In this document: piece after piece, positions 55,782-63,974 of the stretch
Layout of the letters: every line of letters starts with the position of its first letter
Position numbering within the stretch: the first letter of the stretch is position 1
Assembly: GCF_009720485.1 (NCBI RefSeq)
Contig: NZ_CP045245.1
Span: forward strand, 124,001-188,000
Source: Cellulomonas sp. JZ18
GTDB lineage: Bacteria; Actinomycetota; Actinomycetes; Actinomycetales; Cellulomonadaceae
Reading direction: 5' to 3'
DNA: 64,000 nucleotides
The notes under the pieces: generated by a model
What the model was told of the DNA's origin: nothing
The model's input: the letters and a program-made list of their open reading frames with translations, nothing else
Databases searched by the model: none
Program-made: the position numbers and the translations under genes

Positions 55782-56729
55782 TCACTCCTTGACGGAGCCG
55801 GCGGCCAGGCCGGACTGCCAGTAGCGCTGCAGGAAGAGGAAGGCGACGACCAGCGGGACGATCGTCAGGACGGACCCGGTGATGACGAGGTGGAAGATCG
55901 CCTCACCGCCCGCGGTGGCGGCCTGCGCGTTCCACGCGTTGAGGCCGAGTGTCAGCGGGTACCAGTCGGGGTCCTTGAGCATGATCAGCGGCAGGAAGTA
56001 GTTGTTCCACGTCGCGACCATCGTGAAGAGCAGCACCGTGACGATGCCGGGCGCGAGCAGCGGCAGGCAGACCTGCGCGAACGTGCGCGCCTCGCCGGCG
56101 CCGTCGATCCGCGCCGCCTCCAGGAGCTCGGTGGGGATCGCCTCCGCGGCGAACGTCCACATGAGGTAGAGGCCGAACGGGCTGATCAGCGACGGGATGA
56201 TGACCGACCACGGGGTGTTGGTCAGGCCCATCTGGCTGAACATGAGGAACGTCGGCACGGCCAGCGCGGTGCCGGGGACGGCCACGGCGCCGATGACGAC
56301 GGCGAACACGGCGCGCTTGCCGGGGAACGAGAACTTCGCCAGCCCGTACCCGCCGAGCACCGCCAGCGCGGTCGCGCCGCCGGCGCCGAGCACCACGTAG
56401 AGCAGCGTGTTCGCGAACCAGCGGACGAAGATGCCGTCGTCGTACGTGAGCGTCTGGCCGATGTTGGTGAGCAGCGCGAACGAGTCGCCGAACCACAGGC
56501 CGAAGGACGAGAACAGGTCGCCCTGCGTCTTCGTCGCGTTGACGACGAGCCACGCGAGCGGGACCAGCGCGTACAGCAGGACGAGCGCGGTGAGCACCGT
56601 CAGCAGGACGGACCGGCGCGGCTTGTCGACGCTGTGGCCGCGGGTGCGGGCGCGGTCCTTGCCGGCGCCGCGCGTGCTGCGCAGCCGGGGGGCCGACGAG
56701 CGGGGGGTGGTGGGGGTCGCGGTGGTCAT
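55782..56729 (-). CDS. Carbohydrate ABC transporter permease (MalG type)
   Basis: A 315-residue permease with six helices. The EAA loop is LLEAARIDGAGEARTFAQVCLPLLAPG, and the C-terminus IVPLVVAFLFLQRYWQSGLAAGSVKE is the classic MalG end. A 40-residue basic tail precedes the first helix. ATG 56729 is 3 bp after the MalF-like stop. No ATPase gene is in the cluster; streptomycete CUT1 systems share one general ATPase (MsiK), which is likely here too. Confidence 0.94.
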   Translation of the reverse strand: MTTATPTTPRSSAPRLRSTRGAGKDRARTRGHSVDKPRRSVLLTVLTALVLLYALVPLAWLVVNATKTQGDLFSSFGLWFGDSFALLTNIGQTLTYDDGIFVRWFANTLLYVVLGAGGATALAVLGGYGLAKFSFPGKRAVFAVVIGAVAVPGTALAVPTFLMFSQMGLTNTPWSVIIPSLISPFGLYLMWTFAAEAIPTELLEAARIDGAGEARTFAQVCLPLLAPGIVTVLLFTMVATWNNYFLPLIMLKDPDWYPLTLGLNAWNAQAATAGGEAIFHLVITGSVLTIVPLVVAFLFLQRYWQSGLAAGSVKE

Positions 56730-56732
56730 CGC

Positions 56733-57656
56733 TCACGCCTCCTTGCGCATGCCGCGCAGCTGGACGACGTAGGCGATCACCATCGTGAGGAGGCCCATGA
56801 TCAGGGCGACCGTGGCCGAGTAGTTGTACTGCTGGCCGGAGAAGCTCAGCGAGAACGCGTACAGGTTCGGCGTGAAGTACGTGGTGATGGCGTTGGGCGC
56901 CAGGGACTGCAGGATGCTCGGCTCGTTGAACAGCTGGAAGCTGCCGATGATCGAGAAGATCGTCGCCACGACGAGCGCGCCGCGGATCGCGGGCAGCTTG
57001 ATCGCGGTGATCACGCGCCACTGGCCGGCGCCGTCGATCTCCGCCGCCTCGTACAGCGACGTCGGGACGGTCCGCAGCGCGGAGTAGAAGATCAGCATGT
57101 TGTAGCCGACGAACTCCCAGGTCACGATGTTGCCGATCGCGGCGAGGACGAGGTCGGGCGACAGCGGGTTCGGGAGGCTCACGCCGAACGCCTCGTTGAT
57201 GTTGCCCACCAGGCCGAACCGCGTGCCGTACATGAAGCCCCACATGAGCGTCGCGACGACGGCGGGGACGGCGTACGGCAGGAAGATCGAGATGCGGAAG
57301 AAGTCGCGCCCGTAGAGGCGGCCGCTGTCGAGCGCGAGGGCCACGAGCAGCGCGATGCCGAGCATGACCGGCACCTGCACGGCGAGGAACGCGGTGACCC
57401 GGCCGAGCGCGGACCAGAACTGCGGGTCCTCGAGCGCGCGCTGGTAGTTCTCCAGCCCGACGAACGTGGTGCCGCCGACGAGCTGCGTGCGGAACAGGCT
57501 GATCCACAGCGAGTACGCGATCGGCGCGAGGAACACGAGGGCGAACACGGCCATGAACGGGCCGACGAAGCCCCAGCCGGTCCACGAGCCGCGGGTGCGG
57601 CGGCGGCGCGGCGCGGTCAGCGCGGCGGCCGCGACGGGCACGGCGGTCTGGGTCAC
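56733..57656 (-). CDS. Carbohydrate ABC transporter permease (MalF type)
   Basis: A 307-residue permease. The EAA loop is LYEAAEIDGAGQWRVITAIKLPAIRGA, N-terminal WGFVGPFMAVFALVFLAPIAYSLW and C-terminal SATVALIMGLLTMVIAYVVQLRGMRKE. The GTG at 57656 was chosen for AAGGAG seven bases before it; an upstream ATG at 57695 would start inside the operator. First gene of the sugar import operon, 22 bp downstream of LacI-type operator 1. Confidence 0.93.
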   Translation of the reverse strand: MTQTAVPVAAAALTAPRRRRTRGSWTGWGFVGPFMAVFALVFLAPIAYSLWISLFRTQLVGGTTFVGLENYQRALEDPQFWSALGRVTAFLAVQVPVMLGIALLVALALDSGRLYGRDFFRISIFLPYAVPAVVATLMWGFMYGTRFGLVGNINEAFGVSLPNPLSPDLVLAAIGNIVTWEFVGYNMLIFYSALRTVPTSLYEAAEIDGAGQWRVITAIKLPAIRGALVVATIFSIIGSFQLFNEPSILQSLAPNAITTYFTPNLYAFSLSFSGQQYNYSATVALIMGLLTMVIAYVVQLRGMRKEA

Positions 57657-57678
57657 GGGACACTCCTTCGTGGCGCCG

Positions 57679-57696
57679 GATGTTGACGTCACCATC
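57679..57696. promoter_or_regulatory. LacI-type operator 1 (importer side)
   Basis: GATGTTGACGTCACCATC, a palindrome with one mismatch to the perfect copy ATGGTGACGTCACCAT at 57768. It lies 22 bp upstream of the MalF start and just downstream of the predicted transcription start. Confidence 0.7.
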
Positions 57697-57709
57697 GACA
57701 GCACCCGGC

Positions 57710-57739
57710 ACGTTTCCACTGGCCCGCGCGACGTGTCAA
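57710..57739 (-). promoter_or_regulatory. Promoter of the galactan import operon
   Basis: On the minus strand, consensus -35 TTGACA (57739-57734), an 18-bp spacer and a weak -10 AAACGT (57715-57710). Operators 1 and 2 flank it. Confidence 0.5.
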
Positions 57740-57767
57740 GCGGTTCGACGTTCCTGCAGGTCACGGA

Positions 57768-57783
57768 ATGGTGACGTCACCAT
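57768..57783. promoter_or_regulatory. LacI-type operator 2 (middle)
   Basis: Perfect 16-bp palindrome ATGGTGACGTCACCAT, between the two divergent promoters. Confidence 0.75.
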
Positions 57784-57811
57784 CCGTCACGTCCGACCGT
57801 GACGGCCAGCC

Positions 57812-57831
57812 CCATGGCGACGTCGCCATGG
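57812..57831. promoter_or_regulatory. LacI-type operator 3 (regulator side)
   Basis: Perfect 20-bp palindrome CCATGGCGACGTCGCCATGG, one base before the lacI -10 box. It shares the ATGGYGACGTCRCCAT core with operators 1 and 2. Confidence 0.75.
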
Positions 57832-57832
57832 C

Positions 57833-57838
57833 TATGCT
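57833..57838 (+). promoter_or_regulatory. -10 TATGCT of the LacI gene, leaderless
   Basis: TATGCT ends 7 bp before ATG 57846. Operator 3 fills the spacer region immediately upstream. No ribosome-binding site is present. Confidence 0.5.
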
Positions 57839-57845
57839 GCGGGCC

Positions 57846-58873
57846 ATGTCCCAGGTCTCGGTGCGCGGTCGCCCCGGCCCGTCCATCGCCGACGTGGCAC
57901 GGCTGGCCGGCGTCTCGCAGCAGACGGTCTCCCGGGTCTCGACGGGCGCCACGAACGTCCGGCCCGAGACGCGTGAGCGCGTCCTGGCCGCGATGGACCA
58001 GCTCGGGTACAGCCCCAACCACGCGGCGCGTGCCCTGCGGTCCGGCTCGTTCGGGACGATCGGGCTCATCGCGCACCGCCTCACCCGCACGGGGGAGTCG
58101 CGCACGTTCGAGGGCGTCGTCGAGGCGGCCCGCCAGCACGGGTACAGCGTCACCCTCGTGGACGTCCGCACGCCGTCGTCGTCCGACGTCTCCGACGCCG
58201 TCCGCCGGCTCGACCACCAGGCCATCGACGGGCTCGTCGTCATCCGCGCCGAGGACGCCACCCCCGCCACGCTGGCCCTGCCGCCGCGGCTGCCCGTCGT
58301 GGTCTCCGACTCCCGGTTCGTCGGGCACCACCCGGCCGTCGGCACCGACCAGGCCGAGGGCGCGTCGCTCGCCGTCCAGCACCTGCTCGACCTCGGCCAC
58401 CCGACCGTGCACCACGTGGGTGGGCCGCTCGACTCCACGCCCGCACGCGTGCGCGCCGACGCGTGGCGCACGCGCCTGCGCGCCGCCGGGCGTCCGGTGC
58501 CGGAGGAGTGGCACGGGGACTGGTCGGCGGCGTCGGGGTACGAGGTGGGGGCACGGATCGCGACGTCGGACGACGTCACGGCCGTGTTCTGCGCGAACGA
58601 CGAGATGGCGGCGGGCGTCATCCGGGCCCTGCACGAGGCGGGCCGGCGCGTGCCGGAGGACGTGTCCGTCGTCGGTTTCGACGACATCCCCATGGCCGAG
58701 TACCTCTGGCCGCCGCTGACGACCGTCCGCCAGGACTTCACCGCGATCGGCGCGGAGCTCGTCGAGCTCCTCATGCGCCAGATCCGCGACCGCACCCGCC
58801 TCGCCGGCCACCACGTGGTGGTCCCGACGACCCTGGTCGTCCGCACCAGCACGGCCCCCCGCGCCCGAGCTGA
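57846..58873 (+). CDS. LacI-family repressor of the galactan cluster; frameshift near the C-terminus (58855-58860)
   Basis: About 342 residues. The N-terminal helix-turn-helix is PSIADVARLAGVSQQTVSRV with hinge TRERVLAAMDQLGYSPNHAARALRS. The ligand domain shows IGLIAHRLTRTGESRTFEGV, DGLVVIRAEDA, GHPTVHHVGGPLDSTPARVR, FCANDEMAAGVIRALHEAG and the closing VPEDVSVVGFDDIPMAEYLWPPLTTVRQDF. The frame would run on for 1600 codons unless one C is missing in the six-C run; adding it gives TAPPRPS and a TGA at 58871. ATG 57846 was preferred over ATG 57834 because of the -10 position. Confidence 0.9.
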
Positions 58874-58883
58874 CGCCCCGCAC

Positions 58884-58963
58884 CCCGCCGAGTTCGGTGG
58901 TTCGGTGGCGAGTTCGCGACCTGTACCCCCCGAACTCGGCACCGAGGTACCGAACTCGGCGGG
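58884..58963. repeat. REP-like palindromic repeat cluster (GCCGAGTTCGG)
   Basis: Copies in both orientations: GCCGAGTTCGG (58888), a variant GGCGAGTTCGC (58907), CCGAACTCGGC (58930) and CCGAACTCGGC (58950). The outer copies form a perfect 15-bp inverted repeat (58884-58898 with 58949-58963). Non-coding and directly after the lacI stop; it resembles dispersed intergenic palindromes seen in related genomes. Confidence 0.65.
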
Positions 58964-59050
58964 TGTGCCAGTGCCCTTTGCTCGTGCAGGGGTGCGGTCG
59001 CCGTGGGGTGGGTGGGGCCGCGGCGCCGCGACGTCGGCCCGACGACGACG

Positions 59051-59090
59051 GACGGGACGGCGCCCCTCGCGTGAGGGGGGCCGTCCCGTC
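59051..59090. terminator. Terminator hairpin, 18-bp stem with one mismatch
   Basis: Arms 59051-59068 and 59073-59090, loop GCGT. It is between the lacI gene and the convergent phosphoesterase gene. Confidence 0.7.
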
Positions 59091-59104
59091 CGGGTCGGTG
59101 TCGG

Positions 59105-59138
59105 CGGGTGGGCGACGACGTGTGCCGTCGCCCACCCG
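59105..59138. terminator. Terminator hairpin for the phosphoesterase gene
   Basis: Perfect 13-bp arms 59105-59117 and 59126-59138, 7 bp beyond the stop at 59145. It makes a double terminator with the hairpin at 59051. Confidence 0.7.
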
Positions 59139-59144
59139 ACCGCG

Positions 59145-62100
59145 TCAGCCGGCCGTGAGGCGTCGGCGGACGAGGACCGCCGCGCCACCGGCGGCGACGA
59201 GCAGGGCGCCGAGGAGCGCGAGCGCACCCGCGTCCGCACCCGTCACCGCGAGCGCGCCGGAGCCGCCGCGGCCGGTACCCGTGGCCGAGCCCGTGCCGCC
59301 GGTGCCCGCGCCGGCCGGGCCGTTGCCCGCGCCCGCGCCGGAGCCGGCGCCCGTGCCGCCCGTGCCCGCGCCGCCGGTGCCGTCGCCACCACCGGTGCCG
59401 CCGCCACCGCCGTCACCGCCGCCGGCGACGGCCCGCGTGAACGAGAGCGTCCGGACGTCGGACTCGGCGACCGCGCCGTGCTCGTCGACCACCCGCACGT
59501 ACCAGCCGTGCGTGCCGTCGCTCGGCGTCCACGTGGCCCGGACGACCGCGCCGTCGAGCCCCGGCTGGACCGGGACCGCCAGCAGGGAGACGTCGCCCGC
59601 GAACGGGGACGCCGGCGCGGTGAGCGTCGCGGGGGTCACCGCCGTCGACGCCGCCAGCTCCGCGTCCGTGCGCACCTCGGCGTGGAACGCGTCCGCGACC
59701 AGCACCTTCGCACGCGGCGTGATGCCCGCGTCGGCGTAGGAGATCGTGAACTCCTGCGCCCCGAGGTCGAGGGTCGGGTCGTCGGAGTTGTAGACCCCGA
59801 GCGACGGCGAGTACGTGCGGACCTGGATCTGCTCGCCCTCGTTGTCGAAGTGCAGCAGGCGCAGGAAGCCCTGACCGCCCTCCGGCAGCCCCTGGTAGTC
59901 GAAGAGCATCTGCGTGACGACGCGCTCGGACGTCCCGTCGCCGTCGTCGTCGAACCGGTCGATGCGCGTGTACGCGTCGTGGTAGTGCCCGCTCATCACC
60001 ATGCGGACGTTCGGGTTGGTCGCCACGACCTCGTCCTGGATGCGCTGCGGCACCGGGCCGAGGCCGCCGGTCGTGAGCAGGTACTCGTGCAGGTTGACGA
60101 TCGCGACGCGGTTCGGGAACCGCGCGAGCGTCTCGTTCATCCAGGCGATCTCCGCGTCGCCCGGGCCCCAGCCCATCGAGACGACGACGAAGTCGATGCC
60201 GCCGGCCGTGAACAGGTCGTAGTGGCCGCGGTTGTCCTGGTACGAGCCGCCGTACCAGGGGTTGCCGGCGAAGCGGGCCTCCCCGAAGAACTGCGAGTAC
60301 GCGGTGTAGTCCCAGTCGAAGATGCCGACGTCGTGGTTCCCCGCGAGGACGCCGTACGGCAGCCCCGCCTCGTCGAGCATCCGGTACGCGGCGTCCGCGT
60401 TGGCCCACTGGTAGGGCTGGTCCCAGTTGTCGACGATGTCGCCGGTGTGGAAGAGGTACTGCAGGTTCAGCTCGTCGCGGCGGTCCAGCAGGTACTGGTG
60501 GATCGCGAGCTGGTGGTCGTAGAACGCCTCGTTGTAGTACTGCGTGTCCGACTCCCACGCGAGCGTGAAGTCGTACTCGGACCGCGGCGTGTCCTGCGGG
60601 TGGGCCGGCGTGACCGGCGTGGTGCGGGTGGACAGGTTCTCCCCCGCCCAGCCCTCGGAGTGCTGCACGAGGAAGCGGGCCGTCCCGTCGGCGACGTGCC
60701 CCGCGACGGGCACGTCCGCGGCGAGCGTGAACGTCTCCTCCGCGGTGCCGTCCCCGCGGCCGACGTGCCGGTCGACCTCCGTCCAGGCGCCCGCGGCGAC
60801 GTCCCACACGTGCAGGACGACCGTCGCGCCGGTCTCCGCGGCGCCGTCCCAGGTGGTGACGACGCGTGCGCCGTCACCCGCCTCCGCGGGCACGGCCACG
60901 TCGAACAGCTGGTACGGCAGGGCGTCGCCGCCCTCGGTGCGCACACCGGCGCCGTCGACCGTGGTCAGCGCGGCGCGCTGCTCCGCGGTGAGGGCGGCGG
61001 CGTCGCGCGACGTGGCGGCCGCGTCACGGGTCGTGCCGGCGGCCGCCGTGACGGCGGCGTCCGTGGCGGCGAAGCGGAACGCCTCGTGGAACGACACCGT
61101 GAGGGCGTCCCCGGTCGGGTCGGCGACCCGCGCGGCCAGCTCGACGGACGGGCCCGTGACGTGCGCCCCGTCCTCGGGCGTGAGCAGCGCGACCGACGGC
61201 GTCTCGTGCGGCGTCGTGAACGTGCGGCGCTCGGTGACGGCGTTGCCGGCCGCGTCCGTCGCGGTCACGGCGACGTCGTGCCGGCCCGGGACGAGCAGCA
61301 GCGACGACGTGGTGAGCGGCAGCGTGACGGGCTCGCCGTCGAGCGTCGCGGTGAGGGAGGCGACGGACGAGGTGGCGTCCGTGGCCGACGCGTCGAGGCG
61401 GATCGTCCCCTGCAGGCCGGCGTCCGACGTCTCGTCCGCCTCGACGGCGATCTCGACGACCGGCGCCGTGTTGTCGACCACGACGTCGGCCGACGCCGTC
61501 GCGGCGCCGTCCGTGCCGGTCACGGTGTGCGTGCCGTCGGCGACGGTCGTCGTGTCCCACGCGTGGCCGACGGCCGTGAAGGCGTCGTCGGGGACCGTGA
61601 ACGTCGCGACGTAGTCGCCGATCTTGCCCGCGGAGTCACCCATCGCGATCGAGCCGCCCGTGTAGCCGGCCGGCACGAGCGTGCGGCCGTCGGGCAGCAC
61701 GAGGCGCGGGTTCATCGCGGTGAAGTCGTCGTTGTTCTCGTTCGGGTCGTCGCACGGGTACGCCTTGGTGCCGGCGGACACGAGCACCGTCACCGGCTCG
61801 CCGGGCCGCACGGCGTCCAGCGGGACGGACGCCGTGACCGTCTCGACGTCCGAGTACGTGCCGCGCTCGAAGATCGTCAGCACCCGGCCGTCGCGGCACG
61901 CGTCACCGGTGGGCGACGGCAGGATGATGCCGTTGCGGAAGGCCGCGTCCGTGGCCGTCACCTCGACCGCGAACACCGCCGGCTTCTCCAGCTGCGGGGC
62001 CGTCGGCGTGAGCGGGGTGCCGTCGACCGCGAGGGTGAGGTCCGCGGTGTCGCCGCTCTCGCTCGCCACCGAGACGGGCGCGGTGCCCGCGAGCAGGTCG

Positions 62101-63827
62101 CCGTCGGCGACGTTGAGGCGGACGGGGTCGTCGCTCGCGCCCAGCACGGGCAGCGTCACCGGGTCGGTCTGAACCAGGTGGACGCCGTCGGACGCCACCC
62201 AGCGGTAGGTGTAGGACGACTTCCCGATGAGGTCGACGGCCGGGATGGTCGTCGCGAACCGGCCGGAGCCGTCGTCCTGCAGGGACAGCACGCGCTCGGC
62301 CGCGTCCAGGTCGGAGCGCACGTGCAGCTCGACGCGCTTGACCTGCCGGTCGTCGTCGACCTCGGCCGCGAACGTCAGCGGGGTGGCCGGGTCGACCGCG
62401 TCGGGCGACACGTCCGTGACGGTGGGGGCGGCGGTGTCGGCGACGGGGGTCGTGCGCGTCGCCGGCGTCTGGTCGGCCTCGACCGTGCCCGGGGACGGTG
62501 CGCGCGTGCCGAGCAGGCGCTGCCGCGAGAAGTCCGCCGCGTCGGCGGCGTAGTGGATGCCCTGGTTCACGGCGACGTCGCGGGCACCGCCCATGTTGTA
62601 GTACGCGCGGTTGACCGTGTGCCCCGTCTGCGTCATGACCTCGACGCCGCGCGGGCTGCCGTTCGCCATGCCGCCGACCTGCATCTCGAGGATGCGCTCG
62701 TCGGGCAGGTCGACGCCCCAGAACGTGCGGAAGTCGGCGCGCGTGAGGGCCTGGTTGCCGCCGTTCTTCACCCAGAGCACGAGCGTCCCGCCGGGGGGCA
62801 CGACCGCGTCCGCCGGGGTCGCCGGCCACAGCGCGGTGCTGCTGTTGGTGTAGTCCTCGTTCGGGTACAGGTAGCGGATCACGTGGTCCGCGAACGGGAT
62901 CGGCTGCGTCGTCGCGTTGTAGACCTCGACGTACTCGTAGCCGTCGGACCCGCCGACGTTCGTCGAGTCGACCATGAGCTCGGTGACCTGCAGCAGGCCC
63001 GTGCGCGAGTCCGCGGGCGGGGCCGGGACGGCGCCGGGCGTCGGCGTCGGCGTGGTGGTGGGCTCGGCCGTCGGGGTCGGGCCGGGCGTCGTCGTGGGCT
63101 GCGGGTCGGGGGTGGGGGACGTCGTCGGCGTCGGCTCGGGCGTCGGCGTGACCGCGCGGTCCTCGAGCTGCGCCGGGTCGACGACGCCGGGGCTCGACGG
63201 CGCGAGCGTCGCGAGGACGTCCATCGAGCGCTGCGCGGCGTCCGCCGGCGTGCGGAACTGCACGACCTGGTCGACGCCGACGCCGCCGGCCGGGACGAAC
63301 GACCAGCCCACGACCTCCCCGGACGGCGACAGCACGCGGATGCCGCGGTCGCCGCCGTTGGCGATGCCGGCCTGGCCGCTCAGCGGCACGACCGGGTAGT
63401 CGGGGGCGGCGCCGCCGCGCTGGGCCCAGAACGCGCGGAAGTCCTCCGCGGTGTACGCGGAGGTGTCGACCGTGGTGGAGGAGTACTGGAGCCAGAGCAC
63501 GACCGTCCCGCCGGCGGGCACGACGGTCCCGGCGGGAACGGACAGGGCCTTGTCGCGGCTGCGGTCGTCGCTGTCGGCGAACGTGTAGGCGAGCTGGTAC
63601 CCGCCCTCGCCGAGGAGCAGGTCCTCGCCGGTCGTGTTGTGGAGCTCGACGTACTCGAAGTTGTCGTAGCCGGCGTTGTCCGGCGCGATCTCCGTGACCA
63701 CGAGGGGCCACGACGCGGCGGGGGCGGCGCCCGCGGGGGCGGGCAGCAGGGTGAGCGCGAGGGCGGCGACGGCGGCGGTCCCGACCGCCTTCACCGGCCC
63801 GGACGCGCGGGGGACGTGCGTGGGCAT
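59145..63827 (-). CDS. Wall-anchored metallophosphoesterase with two lamin-tail domains
   Basis: A 1560-residue surface protein. Signal peptide to about residue 35. Two lamin-tail (LTD) domains (about 40-190 with VVTEIAPDNAGYDNFEYVEL, and about 290-430 with LQVTELMVDSTNVGGSDGYE) are joined by a Pro/Thr linker. Ig-like domains follow. The metallophosphoesterase domain (about 1085-1340) has ESDTQYYN (DxH motif with Gln), FHTGDIVDNW, GVLAGNHDVGIF, IVNLHEY and MVMSGHYHDAY. A Gly/Thr-rich linker and LAVTG (1526-1530) with helix and RRRLTAG anchor it. The start MPTHVPRASG is good. Substrate unknown; the PHO box upstream suggests phosphate scavenging. Confidence 0.9.
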   Translation of the reverse strand: MPTHVPRASGPVKAVGTAAVAALALTLLPAPAGAAPAASWPLVVTEIAPDNAGYDNFEYVELHNTTGEDLLLGEGGYQLAYTFADSDDRSRDKALSVPAGTVVPAGGTVVLWLQYSSTTVDTSAYTAEDFRAFWAQRGGAAPDYPVVPLSGQAGIANGGDRGIRVLSPSGEVVGWSFVPAGGVGVDQVVQFRTPADAAQRSMDVLATLAPSSPGVVDPAQLEDRAVTPTPEPTPTTSPTPDPQPTTTPGPTPTAEPTTTPTPTPGAVPAPPADSRTGLLQVTELMVDSTNVGGSDGYEYVEVYNATTQPIPFADHVIRYLYPNEDYTNSSTALWPATPADAVVPPGGTLVLWVKNGGNQALTRADFRTFWGVDLPDERILEMQVGGMANGSPRGVEVMTQTGHTVNRAYYNMGGARDVAVNQGIHYAADAADFSRQRLLGTRAPSPGTVEADQTPATRTTPVADTAAPTVTDVSPDAVDPATPLTFAAEVDDDRQVKRVELHVRSDLDAAERVLSLQDDGSGRFATTIPAVDLIGKSSYTYRWVASDGVHLVQTDPVTLPVLGASDDPVRLNVADGDLLAGTAPVSVASESGDTADLTLAVDGTPLTPTAPQLEKPAVFAVEVTATDAAFRNGIILPSPTGDACRDGRVLTIFERGTYSDVETVTASVPLDAVRPGEPVTVLVSAGTKAYPCDDPNENNDDFTAMNPRLVLPDGRTLVPAGYTGGSIAMGDSAGKIGDYVATFTVPDDAFTAVGHAWDTTTVADGTHTVTGTDGAATASADVVVDNTAPVVEIAVEADETSDAGLQGTIRLDASATDATSSVASLTATLDGEPVTLPLTTSSLLLVPGRHDVAVTATDAAGNAVTERRTFTTPHETPSVALLTPEDGAHVTGPSVELAARVADPTGDALTVSFHEAFRFAATDAAVTAAAGTTRDAAATSRDAAALTAEQRAALTTVDGAGVRTEGGDALPYQLFDVAVPAEAGDGARVVTTWDGAAETGATVVLHVWDVAAGAWTEVDRHVGRGDGTAEETFTLAADVPVAGHVADGTARFLVQHSEGWAGENLSTRTTPVTPAHPQDTPRSEYDFTLAWESDTQYYNEAFYDHQLAIHQYLLDRRDELNLQYLFHTGDIVDNWDQPYQWANADAAYRMLDEAGLPYGVLAGNHDVGIFDWDYTAYSQFFGEARFAGNPWYGGSYQDNRGHYDLFTAGGIDFVVVSMGWGPGDAEIAWMNETLARFPNRVAIVNLHEYLLTTGGLGPVPQRIQDEVVATNPNVRMVMSGHYHDAYTRIDRFDDDGDGTSERVVTQMLFDYQGLPEGGQGFLRLLHFDNEGEQIQVRTYSPSLGVYNSDDPTLDLGAQEFTISYADAGITPRAKVLVADAFHAEVRTDAELAASTAVTPATLTAPASPFAGDVSLLAVPVQPGLDGAVVRATWTPSDGTHGWYVRVVDEHGAVAESDVRTLSFTRAVAGGGDGGGGGTGGGDGTGGAGTGGTGAGSGAGAGNGPAGAGTGGTGSATGTGRGGSGALAVTGADAGALALLGALLVAAGGAAVLVRRRLTAG

Positions 63828-63861
63828 GAGCGTCCTGTCTCGAGGTGAGGGGATCGCCGCG

Positions 63862-63905
63862 AGGCTAGGAAGGACCGTTGACCCGGAGGTGAACCGGAGA
63901 TGACC
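63862..63905 (-). promoter_or_regulatory. PHO box and -10 of the metallophosphoesterase gene
   Basis: On the minus strand, three contiguous 11-bp units: GGTCATCTCCG (63905-63895), GTTCACCTCCG (63894-63884) and GGTCAACGGTC (63883-63873). A TAGCCT -10 follows at 63867-63862, 35 bp before the start codon. Same layout as the box at 14777. Confidence 0.65.
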
Positions 63906-63974
63906 GAACCGGGGCTGCCGTGCGACCTCGGAACGTTTCGACCGTTCGGGTGACGGCGGCTCACCCGGGTCGCG

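Noticed and set aside
57768..63848. A 2026-codon open frame on the plus strand
   Set aside because: Only the first 340 codons (LacI) are coding. The rest is antisense to the metallophosphoesterase gene and is open because of high G+C; it is Arg/Gly-rich and without domains.
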